Source: Paenibacillus chibensis
GTDB taxonomy: Bacteria; Bacillota; Bacilli; Paenibacillales; Paenibacillaceae
Assembly (NCBI RefSeq): GCF_004001045.1
Contig: NZ_BIMK01000004.1
Coordinates: forward strand, 186,001 to 250,000
Direction: 5' to 3'
Length of the DNA stretch: 64,000 bases
Shown here one piece after another: positions 1-8,491 of this stretch. The position numbers and the translations under genes are program-made. Under the pieces are notes generated by a model that searched no databases, was not told the DNA's origin, and was given only the letters and a program-made list of their open reading frames with translations. The first letter of the stretch is position 1. Every line of letters begins with the position of its first letter.

Positions 1-315
1 TTCAACAGACCCGGACTCGATATACATCATGCCGAGGTGGTATTTGGCGCCTGGTTCACGGTTTTCGATGGCGAGCCTGTACCATTTTTCGGCCTTTTTC
101 GGTTTGTTCAGGAACCGGTAAGCATGGGCTGCGCCCGTTTGGGCTTCGGCATTGCCATGTTTGGCGGATCTTTTGTACCAGGTCAGGGCGTTTCTATATT
201 CGCCATTGTCTACATAGTAATGACCCAACGCGCATTGCGCTTCGGGATCTCCTCTTCTGGCTTTGCGTGTCAAACCTTCCAGGTCGATGCGTTCGATGTT
301 TTCTTCCATATGCAT
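1..315 (-). CDS. Sel1/TPR-repeat protein, N-terminal part (runs off left edge)
   Basis: Reading leftward from an ATG at 315 (a second in-frame ATG is at 309) there is an uninterrupted frame to the window edge. The protein begins M-H-M-E-E-N and contains at least two helical repeats of Sel1/TPR character: 'DPEAQCALGHYYVDNGEY', then 'NAEAQTGAAHAYR' and 'EPGAKYHLGMMYIESG'. The A-Q-x-x-L-G-x-x-Y pattern is typical of Sel1-like repeats, which act as protein-protein interaction scaffolds. A GAGG motif sits about 7 bases before the ATG at 315. The C-terminal part lies outside the window, so length, domain partners and function cannot be judged. It is divergent from the dioxygenase gene to its right. 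Confidence 0.7.
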   Translation of the reverse strand, partial: MHMEENIERIDLEGLTRKARRGDPEAQCALGHYYVDNGEYRNALTWYKRSAKHGNAEAQTGAAHAYRFLNKPKKAEKWYRLAIENREPGAKYHLGMMYIESGSVE

Positions 316-491
316 ATTCAAGCCTCAGTCCATCTCCTTTTCTTCTGCGCTTCACAAATGTAGGACGGCAGGATGGCAGACCGGTAATTTTGCAGGTCAC
401 TTCATAATGTACACTATAACAACAGGGGATGAAAACCCGGACGGAAGTACCGGTGCGCAGGTTGACAAGGGAAAATCAACGTGATATATTT

Positions 492-514
492 ATCTTAAAT
501 TAAAGATTCTTTAA
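492..514. promoter_or_regulatory. Overlapping inverted repeats, candidate MarR/MhqR-type operator
   Basis: TTAAAGA-T-TCTTTAA at 500-514 is a perfect 7-bp-arm palindrome. It overlaps a second, imperfect one (ATCTT...AAGAT) at 492-507. Both lie about 75-100 bases upstream of the ring-cleaving dioxygenase start at 590. In Bacillus subtilis the related mhq genes are repressed by the MarR-family protein MhqR through a palindrome; that this is the equivalent site is inference. No mhqR gene is visible in the window. Confidence 0.45.
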
Positions 515-589
515 TGAGAAGGATGAGCGCCCTGGCATTCATTTTAAATACATTTTTGGGGAAGCTTAAAATGAAGAGGAGGAATTGCA

Positions 590-1567
590 ATGAACGGATT
601 AAAAGGTATTCACCACGTCACAGCGATTACAAGCAGCGCGGAAAAGAACTATGAGTTTTTCACTTATGTGCTCGGGATGCGGCTGGTCAAAAAGACGGTG
701 AACCAGGATGACATCCAGACGTATCATTTATTTTTTGCCGATGATAAGGGAAGCGCGGGAACGGACATGACGTTTTTCGATTTTCCGGGCATTCCGAAAG
801 GGGTTCACGGCACCAATGAAATATCAAAAACCTCGTTCCGCGTGCCGACCGATGCGGCGCTCGATTATTGGGTGAAGCGGTTCGACCGCTTGAACGTGCA
901 GCATTTTGGCATCCAGGAGATGTTCGGGAAAAAGACGCTTTCGTTCGAGGACTTCGACGATCAGCAGTACCAGCTGATTTCGGATGAGCATAACGAAGGA
1001 GTTGCCTCCGGAACCCCATGGCAAAAGGGACCGATTCCGCTGGAATACGCGATTACCGGTCTGGGACCGGTTTTTGTGCGGATCGCGAACTTCGATTATT
1101 TTAAGGAAATGCTGGAAAAAGTCATGGAATTCAAGGAGATCGGGCATGAAGGCTCATATCACCTGTTTGAGGTCGGTGAAGGAGGCAACGGCGCGCAGGT
1201 CATCGTGGATTACAATGCCGTGCTGCCGCCGGCACGCCAAGGCTTCGGCACCGTGCATCACGCGGCATTCCGGGTTGAGGATCGCAGCGTACTGAATGAG
1301 TGGATCAAACGTCTCGATGATTTCGGTTTCTCGACATCCGGCTATGTGAACCGCCACTTTTTCGAATCGCTGTATGCCAGAGTGGCGCCGCAGATTCTGT
1401 TTGAGCTGGCTACTGACGGCCCCGGCTTTATGGGCGATGAGCCTTACGAGACGCTGGGCGAGCTGCTGTCGCTGCCGCCGTTCCTTGAGCCGAAGCGCGA
1501 GCAGATCGAAAAGCTGGTGCGTCCGATCAATACCGTGCGCAGCACGATCGAGTTTACGAAGGAATAA
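590..1567 (+). CDS. Ring-cleaving dioxygenase (VOC/glyoxalase fold, Mhq type)
   Basis: 325 aa, the usual length of the Bacillales MhqA/MhqE/MhqO-like dioxygenases. The start ATG follows a strong AGGAGG. Two tandem vicinal-oxygen-chelate modules are visible: residues ~4-130 begin with the metal-ligand motif GIHHVTAI, and residues ~150-290 contain GTVHHAAFRV. The histidines in these motifs and a later Glu (LFELATDGPGF) form the expected metal site. Family members open hydroquinone- or catechol-like rings and protect against quinone and electrophile stress in the cytoplasm. The gene stands alone with its own terminator. A palindrome at 492-514 suggests repression by a MarR-type sensor. The exact substrate cannot be read from sequence. 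Confidence 0.88.
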   Translation: MNGLKGIHHVTAITSSAEKNYEFFTYVLGMRLVKKTVNQDDIQTYHLFFADDKGSAGTDMTFFDFPGIPKGVHGTNEISKTSFRVPTDAALDYWVKRFDRLNVQHFGIQEMFGKKTLSFEDFDDQQYQLISDEHNEGVASGTPWQKGPIPLEYAITGLGPVFVRIANFDYFKEMLEKVMEFKEIGHEGSYHLFEVGEGGNGAQVIVDYNAVLPPARQGFGTVHHAAFRVEDRSVLNEWIKRLDDFGFSTSGYVNRHFFESLYARVAPQILFELATDGPGFMGDEPYETLGELLSLPPFLEPKREQIEKLVRPINTVRSTIEFTKE

Positions 1568-1583
1568 AGCCGCCCAAAACGGG

Positions 1584-1612
1584 GGAGCGCATGATGCCAT
1601 GCGCTCCTTTTT
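1584..1612 (+). terminator. Rho-independent terminator after dioxygenase gene
   Basis: Stem GGAGCGCAT / ATGCGCTCC with a 6-base loop, followed by TTTTT. Confidence 0.8.
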
Positions 1613-1735
1613 GGCGTGTTCGTGTCGGGGAGGCCAGCGAATGGAATCTTTTATCCCCATCCGGCTGCATGAAAATCCGAAGCTTCTAATATACATGGCG
1701 AAGGAATTTAAGATGAATGGATGGGAGCGATATCG

Positions 1736-2371
1736 ATGACCCTATCGAAGGATGAGGCAAGCATGGCCGCTGATCAAGGACCGGCGCAAGGCGATATGCT
1801 GAGACGGCTGCGAGAGCAGCTGCCGGAGCGCCGGGACGACTGGGGGAAATATGTTGTGGGCGACTACACGTACGGAATGCCGGCAGTCCGATCCTGGGGA
1901 GAGGAGGCAATGCTCCATATCGGAAAATTTTGCTCGATCGCGGATCAGGTGACCGTTTTCCTCGGCGGAGAGCACCGGGTGGATTGGGTAACGACGTACC
2001 CGTTCAGCGCGCTGCTGCCGGAATACGCCCACATCGAGGGGCATCCGCGAAGTAAAGGCGATGTCCATATCGGCAACGACGTGTGGATCGGGCATGGAGT
2101 TATGATTTTATCCGGCGTGCACATCGGCGACGGCGCGGTCATCGCGGCGAAGGCGGTAGTAACCCGGGATGTACCTCCATATGCGGTTGTTGCGGGCAAT
2201 CCCGCCGCCGTCGTGAAAAACCGCTTCGACCTTGAAACCGTGACCCGCCTGCTGACCATTTGTTGGTGGGACTGGGAGCTTTCGCATATCGAAGGGGCGA
2301 TTCCTCTCCTGCTCAGCGGCGATATGGAGGCTTTTTTGCATTATGCGGAGCATGAGGTGACGCCGTCGTAA
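1736..2371 (+). CDS. CatB/XAT-type hexapeptide O-acetyltransferase
   Basis: About 211 aa. The ATG at 1736 is preferred over one at 1721 because GGGAG (1723-1727) lies 8 bases before it, while the earlier ATG has no well-placed site. The protein shows left-handed beta-helix hexapeptide repeats (MLHIGKFCSIADQVTVFLGG; GDVHIGNDVWIGHGVMILSG; VHIGDGAVIAAKAVVTRDVP; YAVVAGNPA), and the GEHRVDWVTTYPF segment supplies the catalytic-type His of the xenobiotic acetyltransferase (Vat/CatB) group. These trimeric cytoplasmic enzymes transfer acetyl from acetyl-CoA to hydroxyl groups of small molecules, including streptogramin or chloramphenicol in resistance members. Whether this copy gives resistance is unknown. 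An APH-like gene follows about 90 bases downstream, so co-transcription is possible. Confidence 0.85.
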   Translation: MTLSKDEASMAADQGPAQGDMLRRLREQLPERRDDWGKYVVGDYTYGMPAVRSWGEEAMLHIGKFCSIADQVTVFLGGEHRVDWVTTYPFSALLPEYAHIEGHPRSKGDVHIGNDVWIGHGVMILSGVHIGDGAVIAAKAVVTRDVPPYAVVAGNPAAVVKNRFDLETVTRLLTICWWDWELSHIEGAIPLLLSGDMEAFLHYAEHEVTPS

Positions 2372-2464
2372 ATTTTCATTATAAGGAAATAATCCCGTGA
2401 ATGCTCCTGCCGGCTTCGGTATCATTGGAAGCAGAACCATCGAAGATTGGAAGGAGACGTTACA

Positions 2465-3418
2465 TTGGGTAAAAAGGAAGTCCCTTCGCTGCCATCGGTC
2501 CAGGCATGGCTCCGCGCATATTTTCCGGATGCCGATTTGCCGATCGAAAGAGAGCTAAGCGGCAGATCCACGTATGTTTTCCGCATCCGCACAGGAGAAG
2601 AAAACCTCTATTTACGCATTCTGCCGGAGGCGGAGATGAGCTTCGGCGTCGAGGTTCACGCGCATGAGCTGCTCCGCCGGAAAGGCGTGCAGGTTCCGGA
2701 AGTCATTGCGTACGAAAATCACGCCGAAGCGCTTGGCATGTCCGTCATGCTCGTGCGGGAGATGGCCGGCGGTTCCGCCGGTCAGGCTGATGCGCTGAAC
2801 CGGATGGATTATGAAAACGTCATGCGGGCTGCGGGCAAGCAAATCGCGCTGGTGCACCAGGTGCCGGTGGACGGCTTCGGCTGGATTCGGCGCGGACGTG
2901 AGGAAGCGGCTGACGGTTTGCATGGGGAGAACCACAGCATCGGAGCGTACGTGAACGAAGGCTTAGAGCAGGATTTGGGCTTCTTATCGAAAGAGCTGCT
3001 CCATGGCTTCGAGATATCCCGAATCCGGGGTGTTCTGGAGACGGGATTGCAATGGATGTCGCGGCATGAGGCGAGACTCGTTCATGGCGATTTCGACGAC
3101 TCCCATATTTTTCAGGATAAAGGCTCGTATACCGGCCTGATTGATTTCGGCGAGATGCAGGGAAGCAGTCCGATGTATGATCTGGGTCATTTCAAGCTGC
3201 ATGACGATCAGCGCTTTGCCGGATACGAGGCACTGACTGCCGGTTACGGGGAGGTAACGCCGCTGACGCCTGACGACCAGCTGGAGATCAGCCTGTGGGC
3301 GCTTTGGATTGGCGTAAGAAGGCTGGCTGTTGCCGGGCGCAGGCCGCCCGGAAGCTATCGGCAGCATCTGACGAAGGCGGTCCGGCAGGAACTGGATCTG
3401 CTCGGAAGCAGGCTGTAA
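2465..3418 (+). CDS. Aminoglycoside phosphotransferase (APH/ChoK) family kinase-like protein
   Basis: About 317 aa. The TTG at 2465 is chosen because AAGGAG (2451-2456) lies 8 bases before it; an earlier TTG at 2447 lacks a site. The protein has the APH small-molecule kinase fold. It has an N-lobe 'RSTYVFRIRTGEENLYLRI' with a likely ATP-contacting lysine/arginine region, the catalytic loop 'LVHGDFDDSHIF' (HGD Brenner-type motif, with His in place of the usual Asn four residues on), and 'GLIDFGEMQ', supplying the Mg-binding Asp. It probably phosphorylates a hydroxyl on a small molecule; the substrate is not predictable. It follows an acetyltransferase gene, a pairing seen in drug-modifying loci, but this is only suggestive. 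Confidence 0.8.
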   Translation: MGKKEVPSLPSVQAWLRAYFPDADLPIERELSGRSTYVFRIRTGEENLYLRILPEAEMSFGVEVHAHELLRRKGVQVPEVIAYENHAEALGMSVMLVREMAGGSAGQADALNRMDYENVMRAAGKQIALVHQVPVDGFGWIRRGREEAADGLHGENHSIGAYVNEGLEQDLGFLSKELLHGFEISRIRGVLETGLQWMSRHEARLVHGDFDDSHIFQDKGSYTGLIDFGEMQGSSPMYDLGHFKLHDDQRFAGYEALTAGYGEVTPLTPDDQLEISLWALWIGVRRLAVAGRRPPGSYRQHLTKAVRQELDLLGSRL

Positions 3419-3530
3419 CCCTTTCTTTTGTTATTTTCCGGAAGCTTCAATCTACCTGCTCGCGGGGTATTAGAACTTAGAACCTTTGAACAAGATGTTC
3501 ATAACGCGAATCAGGCAGGAGAGGATATCG

Positions 3531-4361
3531 ATGCAGTGGAAAGGCAGAAGGGCAAGCTCCAACGTGGAGGACCGCCGGGGCAAGGGTGGAGGGCTCGCGA
3601 TCGGAGGCGGTATCGGCGGCATCATTCTTGTGCTGCTGGTCACGCTTTTGGGCGGCGGCAACGGCGGGGACATTCTGAATTCATTGACGGGGCTCGGGAC
3701 GCAATCCAGCGCCCCTTATCAGGAAACCGCGGAGGAGAAGGATCTCTCGCAATTCGTGTCCGTCGTGCTCGCCGATACGGAGGATGTATGGACGGATATT
3801 TTCAAGCAGAAGGGCATGACGTATGAAAAGCCGACGCTCGTGCTGTACACGGATCGGGTGCAGTCGGCTTGCGGCACGACAGGCTCATCGGTCGGACCGT
3901 TCTATTGTCCGGGGGATCACAAGCTTTACATCGACCTCAGCTTCTATGACGAGCTGCGGCAGAAATTTCAGGCGCCGGGCGATTTTGCGATGGCCTACGT
4001 GATCGCGCATGAAGTGGGGCATCACGTACAGACTCTGCTAGGTGACATCAACAAAAAGGCTGCGGGTGGTCAAACCGCAAACCAGCTATCTGTACGCACC
4101 GAGCTGCAGGCTGACTACTATGCGGGTGTATGGGCGCATCACGCGCAGGATATGAACGTGCTGGATCCCGGCGATCTGGAGGAGGCGCTGACGGCGGCGA
4201 GCGCGGTCGGTGACGACACGATTCAGAAAAAGGCCCAGGGCTACGCCGTGCCGGAAAGCTTCACGCACGGAACGGCAGAGCAGCGCATGCGCTGGTTCAA
4301 GAAGGGCTTCGACACCGGCACCATTGAAGGCGGCGATACATTTCATGCAAGCAGCCTGTAA
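3531..4361 (+). CDS. Neutral zinc metallopeptidase, YpfJ family, membrane anchored
   Basis: About 276 aa. The ATG at 3531 follows AGGAGAGG and replaces an earlier unsupported ATG at 3486. It begins with a charged segment (MQWKGRRASSNVEDRRGKGG), then one glycine-rich membrane segment at about residues 24-45 (IGGGIGGIILVLLVTLLGGG), which is the hallmark N-terminus of the YpfJ/KPN_02809 family. The catalytic HEVGHH motif is at residues 160-165 and a downstream Glu in 'RTELQADYYAGVWAHH' is the likely third zinc ligand. The peptidase domain probably faces outward. Natural substrates of this family are unknown. A terminator follows at 4378. Confidence 0.88.
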   Translation: MQWKGRRASSNVEDRRGKGGGLAIGGGIGGIILVLLVTLLGGGNGGDILNSLTGLGTQSSAPYQETAEEKDLSQFVSVVLADTEDVWTDIFKQKGMTYEKPTLVLYTDRVQSACGTTGSSVGPFYCPGDHKLYIDLSFYDELRQKFQAPGDFAMAYVIAHEVGHHVQTLLGDINKKAAGGQTANQLSVRTELQADYYAGVWAHHAQDMNVLDPGDLEEALTAASAVGDDTIQKKAQGYAVPESFTHGTAEQRMRWFKKGFDTGTIEGGDTFHASSL

Positions 4362-4377
4362 GCCGGATCGAATGAGG

Positions 4378-4404
4378 AGAGGGTTGGCGGACCCTCTTTT
4401 TTTT
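4378..4404 (+). terminator. Rho-independent terminator after metallopeptidase gene
   Basis: AGAGGGT / ACCCTCT stem followed by a run of eight T. Confidence 0.8.
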
Positions 4405-4495
4405 GTGCGATTTTTTAATGGTTTCCGCCTCCCCCGCGTCACAAAACAGCTCCCCGCTTCGTTTTAAGTGCATTAAAAGATAAGGGAGACGATTC

Positions 4496-4687
4496 GTGAT
4501 GAGACATTTCACATGCGTTGTGATCGGTGGGGGATATGCGGGGATTCAGGCGATCCAGGCCATGCGGAAGGGAATTTCCGAGGGTGCTCTTCCCGGCGGC
4601 ATGAAGCTGATTCTGATCGACAAGCAGCCGTATCACCTTCGGAAGGTGCCTCTTTTTCAGCCGGCCGTTCAGGAGCAATCCGGATAA
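4496..4687 (+). pseudogene. Truncated NADH-dehydrogenase-like FAD oxidoreductase (N-terminal remnant)
   Basis: Only 63 residues. They begin with the FAD-binding Rossmann motif 'CVVIGGGYAGIQAIQAM' and continue to 'KLILIDKQPYHLRKVPLFQPAV', which matches the first beta-alpha-beta unit of type II NADH dehydrogenase-like proteins (normally about 350-400 aa). A GTG at 4496 or ATG at 4499 follows AGGGAG. The frame ends at TAA, and the sequence after it has no trace of the NAD-binding domain or C-terminus and instead becomes the AT-rich promoter region of the peptide transporter operon. The 3' four-fifths have been deleted. A function for the 63-aa peptide is unlikely. Confidence 0.75.
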
Positions 4688-4829
4688 ACTGACATTTCGA
4701 CAGTAAATTTCGACATTTTTCGAAAAAAATGCATAGCAATTTTTACGGAAACCTACTAAAATAAAGTTAGTTAGTATTTTAGTCAAGTACATTGCTAAAC
4801 CGGCAAAACCTTGTAAATTCGGATAGTCA

Positions 4830-4858
4830 TTGCAATTCCGAGTAATCCGATATACAAT
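4830..4858 (+). promoter_or_regulatory. SigA-type promoter of the oppABCDF operon
   Basis: TTGCAA (4830-4835), 17-base spacer, TACAAT (4853-4858), about 35 bases before the binding-protein start. No CcpA or CodY site was recognised with confidence. Confidence 0.6.
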
Positions 4859-4893
4859 GAAAAAAGTTTCATAGAGATGGGGGATAAGACATC

Positions 4894-6507
4894 ATGCGTA
4901 AATATTTATCAGGGGTCATTATTTTGGCGTTGCTGACGATGATTGTCAGCGCGTGCGGCTCGGGAGACAGCTCCAGCAGTTCGTCTTCGAATACGGGCAC
5001 GTCGTCCGATACGACACAAACGACAGACCAGCCGAAGGATGGCGGTAATTTGATTATTGGCGTTGCGGCCGATCCGGTCATTCTGAATCCGAACTATGCG
5101 GGCGACCGCGTCAGTCTGACGATTGACCAGGCGCTTTATGCACCTCTTTTCCAAGTAAACAACGGCAAAAAGACGTTTTATCTCGCGGACAGCCTGGAGC
5201 CGTCTGCAGATAAGCTGACGTATACATTGAAGCTCAAGAGCGGGCTGACTTGGCATGATGGCGAGAAGTTGACGGCCGATGACGTCGTGTTCACCATCGA
5301 TAAGATTTTGGACGAAAAGCAAAACAGCATGCTCCGCGGCAACTTCATCATCGGCGGCAAGCCGATCCAAGCGGTGAAAGTCGATGATACGACGGTGGAA
5401 TTCAAGCTTCCGCAGGTCAGTCCGGCTTTTGAAGCGACGCTGGTACAGGTAACGCCGATTCCGAAGCATATTTTCGAGAACGAGGCCGATATTGAGAAGA
5501 GTCCTAAGAACAACACGCCAGTAGGTTCCGGACCGTTCAAGTTCAAGGAATACAAAACCGGCGAGTATGTGACTTTGGACCGCTTCGACAACTACTTCGG
5601 CGGCAAGCCGCATCTGGATTCGATCACGTACCGCATTTCCAAGGATGCGAATGCATCGAACCTTGCGCTGCAAAACGGCGAAATCAACATGAAATACGTT
5701 GATCCGCAGGACGCTGCGACCATCGAGTCCACCGGCAATTTTGAAATGAAAAATTACAGCGAAGGACGCCTGTCCTACCTGATCTTTAACGAGAACAGCG
5801 ACACCGGCCTGCTGGCCAAGAAGGAAGTCAGAGAAGCGTTGTCTTACGCTCTGAACCGTGAGGAGCTCATTCAAGTAGCTTACACTTCACCCGACTATGC
5901 CGATCCGGCCAAATCCTTCGTGACACCAGACGGATTGTATCATGATAACAACGTAACCACGTACGACAATGACGTGAATAAAGCGAAGGAGCTCCTGCAG
6001 GCTAACGGCGCGACAGGCAAAAAGCTGCGCATTATCGTTTCCGGCGGCAACAAGGCCCAGGAAGCCATCGCCCTCTATGTTCAGCAAAAGCTGAAGGACG
6101 TTGGCGTGGAAGTGGAGATCCAATCCATGGACGCTTCCGCTTACAGCACGAAATTTACCGACCCGAAAGCCACCGATTATGAACTGGCCGTAGGCGGTTA
6201 TATTATGGGCTTCGATCCGGACGCATACAGCATCCTGTACACTTCCGGTAGCGACTCCAACTACACGCACTATTCCGACAAGGAAGTGGATCAGCTGTTC
6301 ACGCAGGGCGCCAGCGAAGCTGACGATGCGAAACGCGGCGAAATCTACAAGAAGCTGCAAGAAAAGATTGCTTCCGACGCGGTAATCTATCCGATCGCTT
6401 ATACGAAGACCATCGTTGCCGTAGACAAGAAGTTCGGCGGTCTGGACGAAGCGGTATTGAAGCCGGTCGTGATCTTTGAGGATCCTTCCAAGCTTTACCT
6501 GAAATAA
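4894..6507 (+). CDS. oppA: Peptide ABC transporter substrate-binding lipoprotein (OppA/DppE family, SBP_bac_5)
   Basis: 537 aa with a lipoprotein signal peptide; the lipobox ends at Cys21 (MIVSAC) and is followed by a Ser/Thr-rich linker (~22-48). The mature protein is a full-length family 5 extracytoplasmic solute-binding protein: 'GGNLIIGVAADPVILNPN' starts the fold, 'TYTLKLKSGLTWHDGEKLTADDVVFTIDKI' is the family signature, and 'VREALSYALNREELI' and 'YELAVGGYIMGFDPDAY' follow in order. It is anchored outside the membrane and delivers oligo- or dipeptides to the permeases encoded next. GGGGGA before the ATG serves as the ribosome binding site. The first gene of the operon; a hairpin at 6535 separates it from oppB and may raise its relative expression. 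Nickel or other ligands cannot be excluded. Confidence 0.92.
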   Translation: MRKYLSGVIILALLTMIVSACGSGDSSSSSSSNTGTSSDTTQTTDQPKDGGNLIIGVAADPVILNPNYAGDRVSLTIDQALYAPLFQVNNGKKTFYLADSLEPSADKLTYTLKLKSGLTWHDGEKLTADDVVFTIDKILDEKQNSMLRGNFIIGGKPIQAVKVDDTTVEFKLPQVSPAFEATLVQVTPIPKHIFENEADIEKSPKNNTPVGSGPFKFKEYKTGEYVTLDRFDNYFGGKPHLDSITYRISKDANASNLALQNGEINMKYVDPQDAATIESTGNFEMKNYSEGRLSYLIFNENSDTGLLAKKEVREALSYALNREELIQVAYTSPDYADPAKSFVTPDGLYHDNNVTTYDNDVNKAKELLQANGATGKKLRIIVSGGNKAQEAIALYVQQKLKDVGVEVEIQSMDASAYSTKFTDPKATDYELAVGGYIMGFDPDAYSILYTSGSDSNYTHYSDKEVDQLFTQGASEADDAKRGEIYKKLQEKIASDAVIYPIAYTKTIVAVDKKFGGLDEAVLKPVVIFEDPSKLYLK

Positions 6508-6534
6508 GAATTTCAGGTTTGGTGCTTTCATAGG

Positions 6535-6574
6535 CAGAAACGACAGCTGCGCCCCCAGGGTGCAGCCGTTTCTG
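6535..6574 (+). terminator. Intercistronic hairpin between oppA and oppB (attenuator)
   Basis: CAGAAACG (6535-6542) pairs with CGTTTCTG (6567-6574), and GCTGC/GCAGC extend the stem inside. The T tract is weak, so partial termination or mRNA end protection is more likely than full termination. Such hairpins after binding-protein genes are known from several ABC operons; the role here is inferred. Confidence 0.55.
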
Positions 6575-6652
6575 TTCTGTTGGAATATGATCGTGACAGC
6601 AAATATCCTGTTCTTATTGTTCTTATCTGAATTAAGCTAGGAGACTATAAGC

Positions 6653-7603
6653 ATGAGAAGACTGATCGTCAGAAGATTATTGCAAACCGTGCCGATGCTG
6701 TTTTTTGTGTCGATCGTCTGCTTCATTTTGGTGAAAGCGGCGCCCGGGGATCCCGTGCGTTCTTTTGTTACACCGAACATGCATGCGGCGGACATTGAAC
6801 GCATCCGGCATAACCTCGGCTTGGACAAGCCTGCGTATATTCAATATTTTATATGGCTGAAGGAGTGCCTGACGGGCAATTTCGGCTACTCGCTCATCAA
6901 TCATCAACCGGTGCTCGGGCAAATTCTGGATCGTCTGCCGGCGACGGCAGGTCTGATGGCCTCGGCCATTGCGCTGGCCGTTATTTTGGCCATTCCGCTC
7001 GGACTGTTGGCCGGGGCGAACCGCAGCCGCTGGGTGGATAAGCTGGTCAATATGATCGCCTATATCGGGATATCGCTTCCGCTCTTTTGGCTGGCGATCC
7101 TGATGGTCTATTTTTTCTCGATTAAAATGCACTGGCTTCCGAGCATGGGGATGCGCACGATCGGCACAAGCTCCGCGCTCGATATTATCAGGCACGGCAT
7201 CCTGCCTTGCTCCGTGCTCGCCATCGGCTTTCTGACCGTGTATGTCAGATATATCCGTTCCAGCACGATCAGCCAGCTGAAGGAAGACTATGTGCAGATT
7301 CAATATGCGTTTGGCTCGAACAAACGGACGATCTTGTTCCGGCATGTTATGAAGCATGTGCTGCTTCCGATCATCACGCTGCTCGGCATGTCCATGGGCG
7401 ACCTGGTCGCCGGGGCGATCGTGACGGAGACGGTATTTTCCTGGCCGGGCATCGGCTCGCTCGGCATGACGGCGGTACGGGGGATGGATTACCCAGTCAT
7501 TATGGGCATTACGTTATTCTCCTCCGTCCTGCTGATTCTGGGTAACCTGCTCGCGGATATCCTGTATGGCATTGTCGACCCGAGAATTAAATCAACGAGG
7601 TGA
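6653..7603 (+). CDS. oppB: Peptide ABC transporter permease, OppB/DppB type
   Basis: 316 aa inner-membrane permease. The N-terminus (RRLLQTVPMLFFVSIVCFILVKAAPGDP) is the classic first membrane helix of OppB/DppB proteins, and about six helices follow. The EAA loop is seen as 'QYAFGSNKRTILFRHVMKHVLLPIITLLGM', which docks on the ATPases. It forms a heterodimeric channel with the next gene product. GGAG precedes the ATG at a usual spacing. The stop codon overlaps the ribosome binding region of oppC, so the two are translationally close. Confidence 0.92.
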   Translation: MRRLIVRRLLQTVPMLFFVSIVCFILVKAAPGDPVRSFVTPNMHAADIERIRHNLGLDKPAYIQYFIWLKECLTGNFGYSLINHQPVLGQILDRLPATAGLMASAIALAVILAIPLGLLAGANRSRWVDKLVNMIAYIGISLPLFWLAILMVYFFSIKMHWLPSMGMRTIGTSSALDIIRHGILPCSVLAIGFLTVYVRYIRSSTISQLKEDYVQIQYAFGSNKRTILFRHVMKHVLLPIITLLGMSMGDLVAGAIVTETVFSWPGIGSLGMTAVRGMDYPVIMGITLFSSVLLILGNLLADILYGIVDPRIKSTR

Positions 7604-7607
7604 TCTC

Positions 7608-8453
7608 ATGAAACAGAGTAAATGGGCTAATGTTGCCCGCGAGTTGAAGGGGAACAAGCTGGGGATCGCCGCCGTTATTCTATTGTTTGTGATTGCGCTG
7701 GCCGCGATCTTTGCCTTTCTGTCCTCCAGGGACCCGAACCAGCTGAATGCGCTGGAGCGCCTGAAGCCGCCAAGCAAGGACCATTGGTTCGGCACGGACG
7801 ACTACGGCCGTGACACGTTCACTAGAGCGCTGTTCGGCGGCCGCATCTCCCTGATGGTCGGCGTGCTGTCCATGCTGTTCGCGACGGCGATCGGCGTGAC
7901 GGTCGGCATGATCAGCGGCTATTTCGGCGGCTGGATCGACGGCCTGCTGATGCGTTTCGTGGACATTATCATGTCCATTCCTTCTTTCCTGATTCTGCTG
8001 CTGCTCAGCGTGTATCTGAAGCCGAACGTCGGCAGCATTATCGTGATTATTTCCCTCTTGATGTGGATGAGCATCGCCCGGGTGGTCCGGGCGGAGACGA
8101 TGACGCTGAAAGAGAGGGAATACGTCCTGTATGCGAAGGCATCGGGGCAGAGCACGTTCGGCATTATCTGGAAGCATATTTTGCCCGGACTCTTATCCGT
8201 TGTGATCGTAAGTGCCACCAATAATATCGCTTCGGCGATTATGATGGAGTCGTCGCTGAGCTTTTTGGGCTTCGGCGTGCGCCAGCCGAATGCGACATGG
8301 GGAAGCATGCTGAACGGGGCTCAAGGGCATCTGATGGACGCTCCCTACATGGCTATATTCCCGGGCTTGCTTATTTTTGTCACCGTGCTTTGCTTTAACA
8401 TCCTAGGAGATATTCTGCGCATCGGTCTTGAACCGAAGCTCGGCAAACGATAA
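7608..8453 (+). CDS. oppC: Peptide ABC transporter permease, OppC/DppC type
   Basis: 281 aa. The ATG at 7608 follows CGAGGTG; an in-frame extension to 7566 would overlap oppB and has no site. The N-terminal segment 'RELKGNKLGIAAVILLFVIALAAIFA' is the OppC_N helix. 'KDHWFGTDDYGRDTFTRALFGGRISLMVG' is the conserved OppC motif, and the EAA loop is 'LYAKASGQSTFGIIWKHILPG'. There are about six membrane helices. It partners OppB in the translocation pore. The C-terminal 'ILGDILRIGLEPKLGKR' is typical. Confidence 0.92.
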   Translation: MKQSKWANVARELKGNKLGIAAVILLFVIALAAIFAFLSSRDPNQLNALERLKPPSKDHWFGTDDYGRDTFTRALFGGRISLMVGVLSMLFATAIGVTVGMISGYFGGWIDGLLMRFVDIIMSIPSFLILLLLSVYLKPNVGSIIVIISLLMWMSIARVVRAETMTLKEREYVLYAKASGQSTFGIIWKHILPGLLSVVIVSATNNIASAIMMESSLSFLGFGVRQPNATWGSMLNGAQGHLMDAPYMAIFPGLLIFVTVLCFNILGDILRIGLEPKLGKR

Positions 8454-8491
8454 AACGCCGCCTTGAGGCGAACGAGGAGTGAGAAGCCAAT

